From Psychromonas sp. CNPT3 (GTDB taxonomy: Bacteria > Pseudomonadota > Gammaproteobacteria > Enterobacterales > Psychromonadaceae): 64,000 bases of DNA. The notes under the pieces are model-generated. The model had not been told where the DNA came from. It ran no database searches and saw only the letters and a program-made list of their open reading frames with translations. Where the stretch lies: the NCBI RefSeq assembly GCF_000153405.2, contig NC_020802.1, positions 1,817,883 to 1,881,882 of the forward strand. Direction: 5' to 3'. The first letter of the stretch is position 1; every line of letters begins with the position of its first letter. Below, one piece after another: positions 49,712 through 59,308 of this stretch. A program made the translations under genes and the position numbers.

Positions 49712-50032
49712 AAATTATTCCTTAATATTATTTAATGCCGAGTTAAAGTAGCAGAGTCAGCCACATAATTACATCTCTGATATTTTGAACTTGATCCATG
49801 TTCATCTTTTTTATCACATAAAAGAAAATGAAAAGATTAATTCACATCAAATAGCTCTGGTTCTTCTATCCTTCCCAGTATTTAAAGCATAAATAAAAGG
49901 GGGAAACCAATTCACAACGGGAGATATGCTATGAATCGCTTTATCATAGAGTTTGAATACCATTTACAGAAGCGCCTGTAAAAAGGTAATGACACAGAAT
50001 TATTTTTTGTATGAATTAAAGCTCTGCAAAAG
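49712..50032. other. Boundary between the nan genes and the defence-like region
   Basis: The 321 bp show no gene, RNA or repeat I can support. It marks the change from metabolic genes to the accessory segment. No tRNA or integrase is seen here. Confidence 0.5.
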
Positions 50033-53000
50033 TTACTCAATCTTTTTTTCATTCTTCACTTTTCTACCTGGATATTCTTTATACACTACTGATTTTAAAA
50101 ATTTCGATTGAGCCCTGATTTCATTTTTAAGTGCCCCCGTATAGACAAGAGACGTTTCTATATTGGCATAAACACCACTTCTAGCAGCACTAAACCAATT
50201 AAAGGAACCGACGCTAATATGGCAATCATCTGCCATTATAATCTTACTATGAACGCCTTTGATCACCGACACACAAACCCCAAGTAACGCTAGATATTCA
50301 CAGAAACTAACGAATATTTTTTCTTTTTTAGCATCAAATTTATTGTGGGTGGTGGTATTAAAATGCCGATCAGTGTAAAGGTTAACCGTCACACCTCTCG
50401 CGAGTGTCGCTTTAATTGAATGTAAAATACCCGTGGAATCAAGCTTTTCTAACTGCACCCAAGGAGAAACAATAGTAACCTGTGTTTTTACTTCTCCTAA
50501 TAACTCAATAATATATTCATCGTGCTCTTTAGCATTATGAATTAACTTTGGCTCTCCACATAAGTCTAATAAATCACTTCGTGATTTAGTGGAAAAAAAT
50601 AATTCATTACCCTCTTTTTCAAACAAATATTTAGCGAGTATTCCACGAGGCTCTGTCGATGCACTGGCAGACATTATATCCATATCACCAAACACTAAAA
50701 AACTATCTTTGGCTCTCGATACAGCGACATTTAACATGCTTTGTGAACTATCAATAAAACTACCGTTATTGTGCCTTGTGTATACTGGCGAAAAGATTAT
50801 CAATTGGCGCTCGGCGCCTTGAAGTGCATGCACCGTTCCGACTGTTAACTCATCCGCATTCTTGCCTACCTTGATCCCATACTTTTCGCACTGCTTTTCA
50901 ATCTGATTAACCTGAGCTTTAAATGGCGTCACTACCCCCACAATATTCTCAAGTTTAAGTTGCTTTTCCCCGCCATATTTAAGTTCGATTTTTTCACGAT
51001 TTTTCTCTAACCAATTTGCTATGGTATCCGCTTCAAGGGCGTTAAAACGGCTACCTCCCGCCTGTTGTTCAGCTTTACCATCAATATGTAAATATCCAAA
51101 GGCGGGATAAAGAGCATCATTACTTGCCTTGCCACGCATGGGAAGTAACACCCCTTGATAACAGAGATCATTACAGAACATGATGATCTCATCAAAGCAG
51201 CGTCGGTGTTCTCGCAGGTACATCCCTGATTCCATCTCGTCTTGATATTGAAAACGACTAGCAGCTTGAGCAATATGCATCACACTACCATTCACTACAC
51301 TTCTGCCATTCTTTAATACTGCTTCATAGTCATCTCGTTGCGTTATTAAATTTTGACTAAACAAATTTCCTATATCAATCGCACCGGTAATAGAGCGCAC
51401 AGGTTCAATCTGGTGTATATCACCAATCACCAACGATTTTTTAGCTAACGAAAAAGCGCCACCAGCGACTTCAGGTGAGACCTGCCCGGCTTCATCAACG
51501 ATTAATAAGTCTATAAAATTAAATATATGCTCCTCTTCAAAGTTTCCGTCGTTAAATGCAGTTCCCGCTATCAGTGCCGGTAATGAATGAAATGTAGAAA
51601 CAATACAAGGTGTTAGCATCATGCGTCTTTGCCAGCGAGAAATCACCGTTGATTTACCTGTTTTTTTCTTTAATCCGTTAAGATCTTTACCTATCTTTTT
51701 ATTTTCAATTAGCCAGCTTGCTTCCCAATAATGAACCGCTAACCTAAACATAACGAAGCGAATTTTAATATCCGCCTGTTTATCTACCACATCAAAACTG
51801 GGTTTATCCGTTGAAATATCTAATGATTTAGCGAGTGTAGCCCAACAATCTTCAATCTCTTTTTGATTAACTAATAGGGCTTTTTTCTGATTGTAAACGC
51901 TCGATAAACTTTGTGATTGTCTGTCGACTTTCTCTTGATAATTCTTTAATAGCGTTTCAATATTTTCTGTCTCTAGATTATCCACTAAATCTAAAATGTC
52001 TTTACTCAGATGATCTGAAATGAAGAGTTCACGATATAAGTCTCTTTTTCTTCTAATTGATTTCATCCAGCTAAATGTATTTAACCAGAACGATTCAGAT
52101 GCTAAAAATTGCTTCCATTTTTTTCTCTCACTGCTAGTTTTCTGAGATAACGCTTCAGCGTCTAATAAGGAGCATTCTAATTCTTTAATCGTCAATTCAG
52201 GGGTTTCACCCATTTCAGCTAATACTTGTTCACGAATTACGCACAGTTCAGACCACGATGTTTCAATGTCTTCCAGCTGTGACTGACAAGTACTTAACTG
52301 CAAGTGCAAGAATTTTCGAACGGCGTCAATAGAGCAAGCATCCGTCATTTTTTTTGCGCATTCTAAAAAAAAGTGCTCTGCACTTTCGAGATAATCTGAA
52401 TCTTCAACCGCCTCAAAGAAAGCCTTGGTTTGAAATTTTTTCTGAGCCTCTTCTTGACGAGACTTAGACGGAAAGTACGCACCGTAGCTTTTAACATCTG
52501 GCAACCAGCGACCACTTAAAGGGCCCTTACCTTCAGAGAAATCTTTACCAAAAGCATCGATAATATTGGTGACCGCTTGATTGTTAGTAGATGCAGCAAA
52601 AATAACAGGCGCGCTCGTTTGTTTAAGTGCGGCATCTACCCACATGGACGCTACAACAGATAATACATAGGTTGTTTTCCCTGTTCCCGGAGGCCCATTA
52701 ACCGCTAAAATATCACCCTCTTGCATACAAAGAGCCTGCGTTAATGCATCTCGCTGTGCGTCGGCTAGCGCGTATGAATCACTTGAATGCCCATTACGAA
52801 TTGAAATTGATTTTTCAGGTTTAATACAATCATCAAAGTTAGATATTTGTCGTTTCGCATAACTCTCAAATAAGGGTAACTCTGGTTTTTTGCTAATGAT
52901 TGCATCATAGAGCTCTAATATTTTTTTAGACATCCCCGTTGATTGATCTGATTTGACCACCCAAGAATACTCTAGCAAGGTATAAAGTTCATTAAGCTCA

Positions 53001-53566
53001 CTATCGTCATCTTTGGTACAAATTGTGCGATATAAATCCACACAATGTTGTATATAATTCGTCCAATTATCCTCTTGCTGTAATAATTGTGCTTTATCAG
53101 CTTTGTCTGGTACTTCGCCCTCAGCTAATACCATTAAAGTGGAATTAGTTAAAAAATCATCTAACGCATCAACGCTACCAAGCGCTAATTGAGAGTTGTC
53201 CAATGGTGATAATAAATCTCTAGGCACCGTCACAGGGCCCGCAGGAAATAACAGACCCGCTCGGTTAACCCATAAAGGGCAAATCAATGCTGTAAAAGTT
53301 GCGGGGTATATTCCTTTTTGACTATTACCATGTATTAGCTTCAGAGTTTTTATATTCGGGCGATAAATCACTTTTACAACCGTCGTTTTTTTGTCTTCAT
53401 CCGCAAACATTTTATCGACGCTATCTACATCTAATTTCCCCGTTTTTCTAATATCACGGTTAACTTGTGTAAATGAGGCTATATCTTTTTTCGTTAAAAT
53501 GCCTTTGCTTGAATCAGCATCCGCAAGTGAATTACGCCAATATGTGGCCCACTTAAACTCTGTCAT
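50033..53566 (-). CDS. Upf1-like SF1 helicase fused to HKD (PLD-family) nuclease; Mokosh type II-like
   Basis: The 1177-residue protein has a unique N-terminus (1-260), then an SF1 helicase of the Upf1/COG1112 kind: Q-motif-like QRDAL at 271, Walker A NGPPGTGKTTYV at about 290-301, Walker B LLIVDEAGQVSPE at about 688-700, GDIHQIEPV, GTVHALQGAERQLIIFSPV and NVAVSRAKDSFLVFGD. A long helical insert (about 400-600) separates Walker A and B. The C-terminus has one intact HKD motif, HSKIIMADDCHISVGSFNW (His1106, Lys1108, Asp1113). A single-chain COG1112 helicase-PLD is the described architecture of the anti-phage system Mokosh type II. ATG has GGAG upstream. Confidence 0.88.
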   Translation of the reverse strand: MTEFKWATYWRNSLADADSSKGILTKKDIASFTQVNRDIRKTGKLDVDSVDKMFADEDKKTTVVKVIYRPNIKTLKLIHGNSQKGIYPATFTALICPLWVNRAGLLFPAGPVTVPRDLLSPLDNSQLALGSVDALDDFLTNSTLMVLAEGEVPDKADKAQLLQQEDNWTNYIQHCVDLYRTICTKDDDSELNELYTLLEYSWVVKSDQSTGMSKKILELYDAIISKKPELPLFESYAKRQISNFDDCIKPEKSISIRNGHSSDSYALADAQRDALTQALCMQEGDILAVNGPPGTGKTTYVLSVVASMWVDAALKQTSAPVIFAASTNNQAVTNIIDAFGKDFSEGKGPLSGRWLPDVKSYGAYFPSKSRQEEAQKKFQTKAFFEAVEDSDYLESAEHFFLECAKKMTDACSIDAVRKFLHLQLSTCQSQLEDIETSWSELCVIREQVLAEMGETPELTIKELECSLLDAEALSQKTSSERKKWKQFLASESFWLNTFSWMKSIRRKRDLYRELFISDHLSKDILDLVDNLETENIETLLKNYQEKVDRQSQSLSSVYNQKKALLVNQKEIEDCWATLAKSLDISTDKPSFDVVDKQADIKIRFVMFRLAVHYWEASWLIENKKIGKDLNGLKKKTGKSTVISRWQRRMMLTPCIVSTFHSLPALIAGTAFNDGNFEEEHIFNFIDLLIVDEAGQVSPEVAGGAFSLAKKSLVIGDIHQIEPVRSITGAIDIGNLFSQNLITQRDDYEAVLKNGRSVVNGSVMHIAQAASRFQYQDEMESGMYLREHRRCFDEIIMFCNDLCYQGVLLPMRGKASNDALYPAFGYLHIDGKAEQQAGGSRFNALEADTIANWLEKNREKIELKYGGEKQLKLENIVGVVTPFKAQVNQIEKQCEKYGIKVGKNADELTVGTVHALQGAERQLIIFSPVYTRHNNGSFIDSSQSMLNVAVSRAKDSFLVFGDMDIMSASASTEPRGILAKYLFEKEGNELFFSTKSRSDLLDLCGEPKLIHNAKEHDEYIIELLGEVKTQVTIVSPWVQLEKLDSTGILHSIKATLARGVTVNLYTDRHFNTTTHNKFDAKKEKIFVSFCEYLALLGVCVSVIKGVHSKIIMADDCHISVGSFNWFSAARSGVYANIETSLVYTGALKNEIRAQSKFLKSVVYKEYPGRKVKNEKKIE

Positions 53567-53663
53567 TAATACTCCATGATTTTTTAGCGACTGAATTGTA
53601 TTTAGCGATGTACTTAGCTTTAAAACTGTTGTTTAGCTTGATCACCAACAGGTTACTTATAAC

Positions 53664-54138
53664 GCGATTTCTTCAATATAATATTAGTAAAATGCAGTAT
53701 ACATTCCCCTGCTATTTCAAAGGGTTATTATTAGCATACATAATATATCAAGGCTAGTTGTGTCGTTCTACATTTCTCTATTAGAGCAGTTCATTTTTTG
53801 ATCGCATAACGTGATCGCTGAATTTGGTAATATTTAATAGGTTACGTTAGAGGTTACTTCAGTTTATGGGATCTACAAGACGATAAAAGACACTAATAGA
53901 CTGAACATAGATAAATGTATTGAATTTAAAGGCTTTATATGGGGTTTTTAGACGTTCAGGGAAGGTATTAAACTAGATAATGGTGCGCTACTGGACTCGA
54001 CTGTAACGCATAACACTTTGATTATAAACAATAAATAAAAGTCGACACATGAAAATGTTACCTCTCGTGTTACTTCAGCCAGAGGTGACCTTCAATGCTC
54101 CTGATCCATCATTTATTATTGTAAATAACATTTACAAT
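53664..54138 (+). repeat. ~475-bp non-coding direct repeat, copy A
   Basis: It starts near GCGATTTCTTCAATATAATA and ends near TAACATTTACAATG. It matches 59309-59784 in the same orientation with scattered substitutions and small indels, including long identical runs such as TAGCATACATAATATATCAA. No open frame runs through it. It begins 98 bp upstream of the start of the Mokosh-like gene, which reads away from it. The remaining intergenic bases to 54258 are unremarkable. Confidence 0.93.
54057..54089 (+). other. Hairpin in repeat copy A with partial covariation in copy B
   Basis: GTTACCTCT (54057-54065) pairs with AGAGGTGAC (54081-54089), one G-T pair. In copy B (59702-59734) the arms are GTTACTTCT and ATAAGTGAC: a C-G pair has become T-A, while one other pair is lost. 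It may mark a structured RNA or a protein-binding palindrome. Confidence 0.4.
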
Positions 54139-54257
54139 GCTATCAAATTATTTCCACAGAGCAAAGTTAATAGTAGCAATCAATTTTAATGACGAGATAA
54201 CATCAAGAAAATCTGTAAGTTCATAGAGGTATTACTTAGTTTAAATACAACTAACTC

Positions 54258-54761
54258 TCATTTACAATTTTTTATCCAGACATTTTTCCCGTTTTCCATC
54301 GTATCCCAAATAAGAATAGCCTCTCCAATTCCTCCTTTTTTAGAGGGACTGAAAATTTCAATATTTCCTAGGTTATTTGATTTAACCTGTATTGAAACTT
54401 GTAGCACATAATCCAAATCATAAAACCCATCAAATTCTTCAACTTTAACGGCATCATTAGGTTTCACATTTTTATATTCATATTTATTGACTGTCGATAC
54501 GTTAATGCAATTGTCATCTACGCTTTGAAACCCCCCTGTTCCGGCTGTAACTAAATCCAGTGTTTCGTCTGATGAATTAACAAAATAAAGCTCATTTCCA
54601 TCACGAGCGAGCCACAATAACGGATGTCTTAGCTCGGCTTTACGCGGTGTCATCGGGCCGCCAAACTTACTCTTCCTTTTATCCATGGGTATCCATGTAA
54701 ATCCATTTTCAATGACTTTACGATCTTTTGATTCAGGTAAGGTTTGATTATTACTATCCAT
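54258..54761 (-). CDS. Hypothetical protein, 167 residues
   Basis: I do not recognise it. The product looks cytoplasmic and beta-rich, with GFTWIPMDKRKSKFGGPMTP near the N-terminus, LLWLARDGNELYFVNSSDET in the centre and GGIGEAILIWDTMENGKNVW at the end. A good GGAGAAGGAC ribosome site precedes the ATG, which supports it as real. It is upstream of the Mokosh-like gene on the same strand but separated from it by 691 bp including repeat copy A, so not a simple operon. Confidence 0.65.
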   Translation of the reverse strand: MDSNNQTLPESKDRKVIENGFTWIPMDKRKSKFGGPMTPRKAELRHPLLWLARDGNELYFVNSSDETLDLVTAGTGGFQSVDDNCINVSTVNKYEYKNVKPNDAVKVEEFDGFYDLDYVLQVSIQVKSNNLGNIEIFSPSKKGGIGEAILIWDTMENGKNVWIKNCK

Positions 54762-54964
54762 GTCCTTCTCCCCATATTTTATTAAATTACTTAGGCTGAA
54801 ATGTCAGAGTTTATGTACAAGTCTTAACTTAAGCGCATCTTGAATATGCATTTTATAACCTATAATTTATGGAACACAAATTACTGATGAAGTTGCTTAA
54901 TCAACCTTATAAACAGGTTTTACAATATAGATTAAACGATAAGGAATGCTCCTCTTGAATACTT

Positions 54965-55273
54965 TTACTTAGGAAAATGCTCAGTTAAATATTTTTCTAA
55001 ATCATTGATCACACTCGCAAGGCTTGCTAGTGATACAAAATCACTTAAGACAACATCACTTACATCATCATCTTCGCCTGATGATAATGATGAACAAAGA
55101 ATGTCTTCTAACATCTCTTTGCATATGGTGTAGTCATTATATTCAATATAGCTATGTAAGTTGGCTGCTATATAGTGATATTCATCATACGCATCATTTG
55201 CAACACAGCACGTATTTAATAAATCAGCTTTAAATAGCACTTTGTTTATATGATCTTCTAACGATAGTTGCAT
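54965..55273 (-). CDS. Hypothetical acidic helical protein, 102 residues
   Basis: I do not recognise it. The protein is acidic and predicted helical, with LSEDHINKVLFKADLL-like and EMLEDILCSSLSSGEDDDVS segments and a short LEKYLTEHFPK end. GGGAAAC lies before the ATG. An opposite-strand frame (55024-55233) is its shadow. Small acidic proteins next to defence genes can be inhibitors or antitoxins, but nothing here shows that. Confidence 0.55.
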   Translation of the reverse strand: MQLSLEDHINKVLFKADLLNTCCVANDAYDEYHYIAANLHSYIEYNDYTICKEMLEDILCSSLSSGEDDDVSDVVLSDFVSLASLASVINDLEKYLTEHFPK

Positions 55274-55434
55274 AGTTGTTTCCCTATTTTAATAGCTTAT
55301 TCAGCAGTATAATTTAAAACGATTTTTTCTTTGGAAATTAATGATCAAATCATGTGATTCGTTCATATTAATTTCCATCTGAGGGATGTTTAAATTGCGG
55401 TCGCTGTCAAGATAGTTGCAATGATTGCTTATTA

Positions 55435-55653
55435 TTAAGCATTACTAACAGACAATATGCGATTAGATTTCCAGAGTGAAACTCGCCTTAAATCATTCTC
55501 TGCAATTGATATAGAGCCATTTAGTTTTCTATGAAGTTCGTTAGTTTCTTCATCATTGTATGCGAAAGGAAGGTTAAGTTTATATTTAGATTTATCATAT
55601 TGAATATATGACTTTTGTGATTTTTTCACTGGACACTCCATTGTTCCTAACAT
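55435..55653 (-). CDS. Hypothetical protein, 72 residues
   Basis: I do not recognise it. The mid-section NLPFAYNDEETNELHRKLNG and the end DLRRVSLWKSNRIL look like a compact folded domain rather than random translation. Either the first ATG (55653) or a second at 55641 could start it; AGGA lies just before the second. Codon use resembles its neighbours by eye. Confidence 0.5.
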   Translation of the reverse strand: MLGTMECPVKKSQKSYIQYDKSKYKLNLPFAYNDEETNELHRKLNGSISIAENDLRRVSLWKSNRILSVSNA

Positions 55654-56051
55654 TGATTAAAATACCTTCTTTATATTCAATTTCACGGACTTCCTTTTTT
55701 ACATATTTTAATTTTATACCGAGCTATACTGCTTATGTAAAAAGATGGGTAATTGGATCATGAATAATATCGCCATCCAAAATGTTAGATAGCCCAGTCT
55801 CAGTGGTATATCAGCATGAAGTGACAAGAGAATCAATGTACAACTCAAATATGTGTTTGTTTTTATTCATCGCTCTATTTTAACTATATTTGAAATAAAA
55901 GGTTAATTCTACTGCCGAACATCTGTAATTACCCTCCCCCCACACCTTAAAATCAATGCGACGCATATTGACGCACCTATATGTATCATATAATTACTTT
56001 GTAATGGTTGACTCAAATAACCATTACGTTATTAATTTGGGAATAATGGAT
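55654..56051. other. Divergent intergenic region, nothing recognised
   Basis: About 400 bp between the small minus-strand genes and the lipoprotein gene. An open frame extends left from the chosen lipoprotein start to 55956 but would bury its signal peptide. No repeat or hairpin stands out. Confidence 0.4.
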
Positions 56052-57311
56052 ATGAACAAGTATTTAATAACGGCTGCGATGACTGGATTACTACTAACAG
56101 GTTGTGGCGGTTCATCTAGTGACAGTAATAATAATGTAGTAGTCCCAGAACCAGACTCCTTAATAGGTCAATTTATTGATTCTAATGTCAGCGGTGTGGA
56201 TTTCAAAACGGCTACTCAAAGCGGAACAACAAATTCTAAAGGTGAATTTTCTTTTGTCTCCGGAGAAAGCGTTACGTTTTCAATTGGCGAGCTTGTTTTT
56301 CCTAGCGCAACCGCTGATGAAATTGTCACACCATTAGATCTCGCAGGGACAGAGGACGTTAGCAGCCCAGAGGTTCTCAACATGGTGAGCTTGTTGATGA
56401 CATTAGATACCGATGCAAATCCCAATAATGGCATTTTCATTTCAACCATAGCAAAAGATGCGGCAGCACCTCTAAACTTTGATATGCCAACAGATGAATT
56501 TGCAGCTTCTCCTGCGGTGATCAACTTGATTTCAAACGCGGGACAAGAGATTCCTGTAACGACTTTAGTCGATGCTAAAGTAGCTCAAGAGCATATGCAA
56601 AGTAGCTTAGATAACATCACTAACCTAACAACTTATGCCGATTTTACGGGGATGTTTAATTTAGATGTTAATGCTAATGATCCAAATTACAGCGGAATTC
56701 AGAATACCTATCCTGATGGCACGTATTTGATGATCGAATATTATAGCGATGAAGAAGGTAGTGGCCTGGAATATGGTTTCCTTGGTTTAGATGATAAAGG
56801 CAATCTTAATCCAGCGATTGAAGTTGATACTAATGGTGTCGAATACGGTGGTTTAAGCAGTGGTGACTTCACTGATGTACATATGGAAGGAGATACATAT
56901 GTAATTACCAAAACTGAACACAATTGTGACGGAGATGAATGCACCTATACGATGGCTGTACCTAAAGTAGCCCTATCTAGCACTTCAATTTCTGGAAGTT
57001 GGGAAACCCAAGACGGCAGTGCATCTTATAATTTCAGAGATGATGGTAAATATTTCTTTGCCAAAATTACAGATGCTAATGAAAACATAGGTATCGAAGT
57101 TGGTAATTATAATTTTGATGCCAACAGTGATACTTTGACTTTAGATCTCACTCAAGGAAGTGACTCCTCAGGCTCAACATTATTAGCGAATGATGGTGTC
57201 TCTTATACCCTTTCATCTGCCATAATAAGTAAAGATGCCCAAATATTGACATTAATGGTAGATTACAATAATGGTAAAGACACACCACTTGTATTGAACC
57301 GTAAAATGTAA
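56052..57311 (+). CDS. Lipoprotein of unknown function, adhesin-like N-terminal module
   Basis: The ATG at 56052 opens a lipoprotein signal (MNKYLITAAMTGLLLTGCGG, lipobox LTGC), giving 419 residues; upstream in-frame starts would mask it. After a Ser/Asn linker comes LIGQFIDSNVSGVDFKTATQ then SGTTNSKGEFSFVSGESVTF, an Ig/carboxypeptidase-regulatory-like module common in marine gammaproteobacterial lipoproteins. The C-terminal half (EYGFLGLDDKGNL, SGSWETQDGSASYNFRDDGK) looks like a lipocalin- or beta-barrel-like fold. Function is unknown. Confidence 0.7.
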   Translation: MNKYLITAAMTGLLLTGCGGSSSDSNNNVVVPEPDSLIGQFIDSNVSGVDFKTATQSGTTNSKGEFSFVSGESVTFSIGELVFPSATADEIVTPLDLAGTEDVSSPEVLNMVSLLMTLDTDANPNNGIFISTIAKDAAAPLNFDMPTDEFAASPAVINLISNAGQEIPVTTLVDAKVAQEHMQSSLDNITNLTTYADFTGMFNLDVNANDPNYSGIQNTYPDGTYLMIEYYSDEEGSGLEYGFLGLDDKGNLNPAIEVDTNGVEYGGLSSGDFTDVHMEGDTYVITKTEHNCDGDECTYTMAVPKVALSSTSISGSWETQDGSASYNFRDDGKYFFAKITDANENIGIEVGNYNFDANSDTLTLDLTQGSDSSGSTLLANDGVSYTLSSAIISKDAQILTLMVDYNNGKDTPLVLNRKM

Positions 57312-57321
57312 CACTTCATAC

Positions 57322-57349
57322 AATAGAGATTGTATATACGATCTCTATT
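57322..57349. promoter_or_regulatory. 28-bp near-perfect palindrome between lipoprotein and WYL genes
   Basis: AATAGAGAT (57322-57330) and ATCTCTATT (57341-57349) flank TGTATATACG, itself palindromic except for its outer pair. It could terminate the lipoprotein gene or be an operator of the WYL gene, whose start is 81 bp downstream. Confidence 0.45.
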
Positions 57350-57430
57350 AATCAAACTTTTAAATAACGATTATAAAAATAAAATAGACTACCCAATAAC
57401 TTACATTTAGAACTAAGCGATGGATGCTCC

Positions 57431-58381
57431 ATGTTAAATAAATCAAGCAATAATGAAGTGGTAAACTTAGGGTTAGAGATTTTAAAACGCATCCCAAAAC
57501 AAAGAAAAATAACAGCCAAAGAAATACAGCAACAATTACAAAGTGATGGCATGGAGCGTAGCTTACGCTCTATCCAGCGTAACCTAGATATGCTGAGTCA
57601 AAGCTTTGATATAGAAAAAGATGAAACAAGCAAACCTTATGGATATCGCTGGATAAATACAGCGTTACCCTTTTCAGTATCAACATTATCAGCTAAAGAA
57701 TCTGTTTTATTGAGTCTTGCACATAATTATCTTACTGATCTACTTCCGCCTCAAATTTTAAAATCACTTAATGGATTTTTTGATCAAGCAAAACACCACC
57801 TTTGCCCCAATCAAATAAATGAAAAAGAAAGAGAATGGCTACAAAAAGTACGTATTGTTAGTGAAGGAGTCCCACTGCTAGCCCCCGATATTGACCAAAG
57901 AGTCTTTGAAACAATCAGTGAAGCTCTGTATCACGATAACATACTCAATATCGACTACTACAACAGCAAACAAGAAGAAAAATCAGCGCAAATTACGCCG
58001 TTAGGTTTAGCTCAGCAAGGCAAACGATTTTACTTAGTGTGTCAGTTTAAAGGCTATGATGATGTGAGAAATGTCGCGGTGCATCGGATAAGAAAAGCTA
58101 CGGTATCAACATTTACCTTTAAACGCCCCACCAATTTTAAATTAAGTCAATATGATGCGGATGGACACTTTGGTTTTGCCGGACATCAAAAATGCCAACT
58201 TGATTTTTGTATCAGTAAATATGAAGGTTTTCATCTTTCAGAAACACCACTTTCTACTGATCAACAAATGATTGAATTTGAAAATTATTACCAAATTAAA
58301 GCAACGGTTATCGATTCATTACGTTTAAATCAATGGTTGAAAGGGTTTGGTGATAATGTGTGGGATGTGACCAAATATTAA
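57431..58381 (+). CDS. WYL-domain transcriptional regulator
   Basis: The 316-residue protein has an N-terminal winged helix-turn-helix (KITAKEIQQQLQSDGMERSL then RSIQRNLDML) and a WYL domain (ISEALYHDNILNIDYYNSKQ, ITPLGLAQQGKRFYLVCQFK and NVAVHRIRKATVS) followed by a WCX-like C-terminus. This layout matches BrxR/CapW-type regulators that sense nucleic acid or nucleotide ligands in defence islands. It may control the adjacent genes. A palindrome lies just upstream. Confidence 0.88.
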   Translation: MLNKSSNNEVVNLGLEILKRIPKQRKITAKEIQQQLQSDGMERSLRSIQRNLDMLSQSFDIEKDETSKPYGYRWINTALPFSVSTLSAKESVLLSLAHNYLTDLLPPQILKSLNGFFDQAKHHLCPNQINEKEREWLQKVRIVSEGVPLLAPDIDQRVFETISEALYHDNILNIDYYNSKQEEKSAQITPLGLAQQGKRFYLVCQFKGYDDVRNVAVHRIRKATVSTFTFKRPTNFKLSQYDADGHFGFAGHQKCQLDFCISKYEGFHLSETPLSTDQQMIEFENYYQIKATVIDSLRLNQWLKGFGDNVWDVTKY

Positions 58382-58491
58382 TGATTTTTTAAACTTAAAT
58401 CTCTGTTATCTACATTCATATTTTTATAAGCGAATTAAAATAACATATATATTTATGGACGATTGATACTTCGATTATCAAGGAAACAAAC

Positions 58492-59187
58492 ATGATTTTA
58501 CATATACCGCATAGCGGAACTGATACATTAGATAGGAATATCCGTAGACACGATATTCTACGTGGTACTGATTGGTTTACTGATGAATTATTTTGGCATC
58601 GTAGTGCCGAACGAGTGGTCCAGAAACATTCAATATTTATTGTTGATTGTGAACGCCTACCTGATGATATCGAAGAGCTATTAAAAGATGGTTATGGTAT
58701 CTCATACACTAAAGATTTTGATGGTAATGATATTGTTGTTCCAGATAAAGAAGCAATGATCAAAATTTATAATGATCATCATAAAGAATTAAATGCTCTT
58801 TTCAGAAGGTATCTTTGTTATTTTCCAGTTCTATTTTGTGTTGATTGTCATAGTTATGGTGATGCACAGATCGTTTCTGATGTTGATTTTTGTTTAGGAC
58901 ATAACGCCGATTTTAATAACTTTGAAATGCTCGAAAAGATGAAGAACCTTTTAGAGAGTGAAGGTTATAAAGTCGGAATTAACAATCCGTACAGTAATGC
59001 TATCGTACCTAATCAATTTTATGGCAACGATAACGTTAAAAGCATAATGATTGAAGTTAATAAACGACTTTATTTAGATAATCAAAACACCGAAGCATTC
59101 TGTAAAAGTAAAGACTTCGACAAAACTCAAAACGTGATAACTAGTTTATTGGAAATTATTTATCAAGAGGAAGACAGTTATAATTAA
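58492..59187 (+). CDS. N-formylglutamate amidohydrolase-family protein
   Basis: The 231-residue protein begins MILHIPHSGTDTLD and contains FIVDCERLPDDIEEL, IYNDHHKELNALF and LFCVDCHSYGDAQIVSD, the FGase (HutG/PF05013) metal-ligand pattern. It is shorter than typical HutG. No histidine-degradation genes accompany it; its partner is the WYL gene 110 bp upstream. An amidohydrolase or peptidase acting on an unknown substrate is possible. AAGGAAAC precedes the ATG. Confidence 0.83.
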   Translation: MILHIPHSGTDTLDRNIRRHDILRGTDWFTDELFWHRSAERVVQKHSIFIVDCERLPDDIEELLKDGYGISYTKDFDGNDIVVPDKEAMIKIYNDHHKELNALFRRYLCYFPVLFCVDCHSYGDAQIVSDVDFCLGHNADFNNFEMLEKMKNLLESEGYKVGINNPYSNAIVPNQFYGNDNVKSIMIEVNKRLYLDNQNTEAFCKSKDFDKTQNVITSLLEIIYQEEDSYN

Positions 59188-59308
59188 ACGTCCCCTTTCT
59201 AGGCGAACGGCATTTGCATTCTGGCGTTAACTCAAATTTATAACACACCAGTGGGTTGTCATTTTTGGCGACATTGTAATCAACACACGGCTTTTTATAT
59301 CCTATTAG

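Noticed and set aside
55024-55233. 69-residue plus-strand His-rich frame
   Set aside because: Its histidine-rich composition comes from reading the acidic minus-strand gene backwards.
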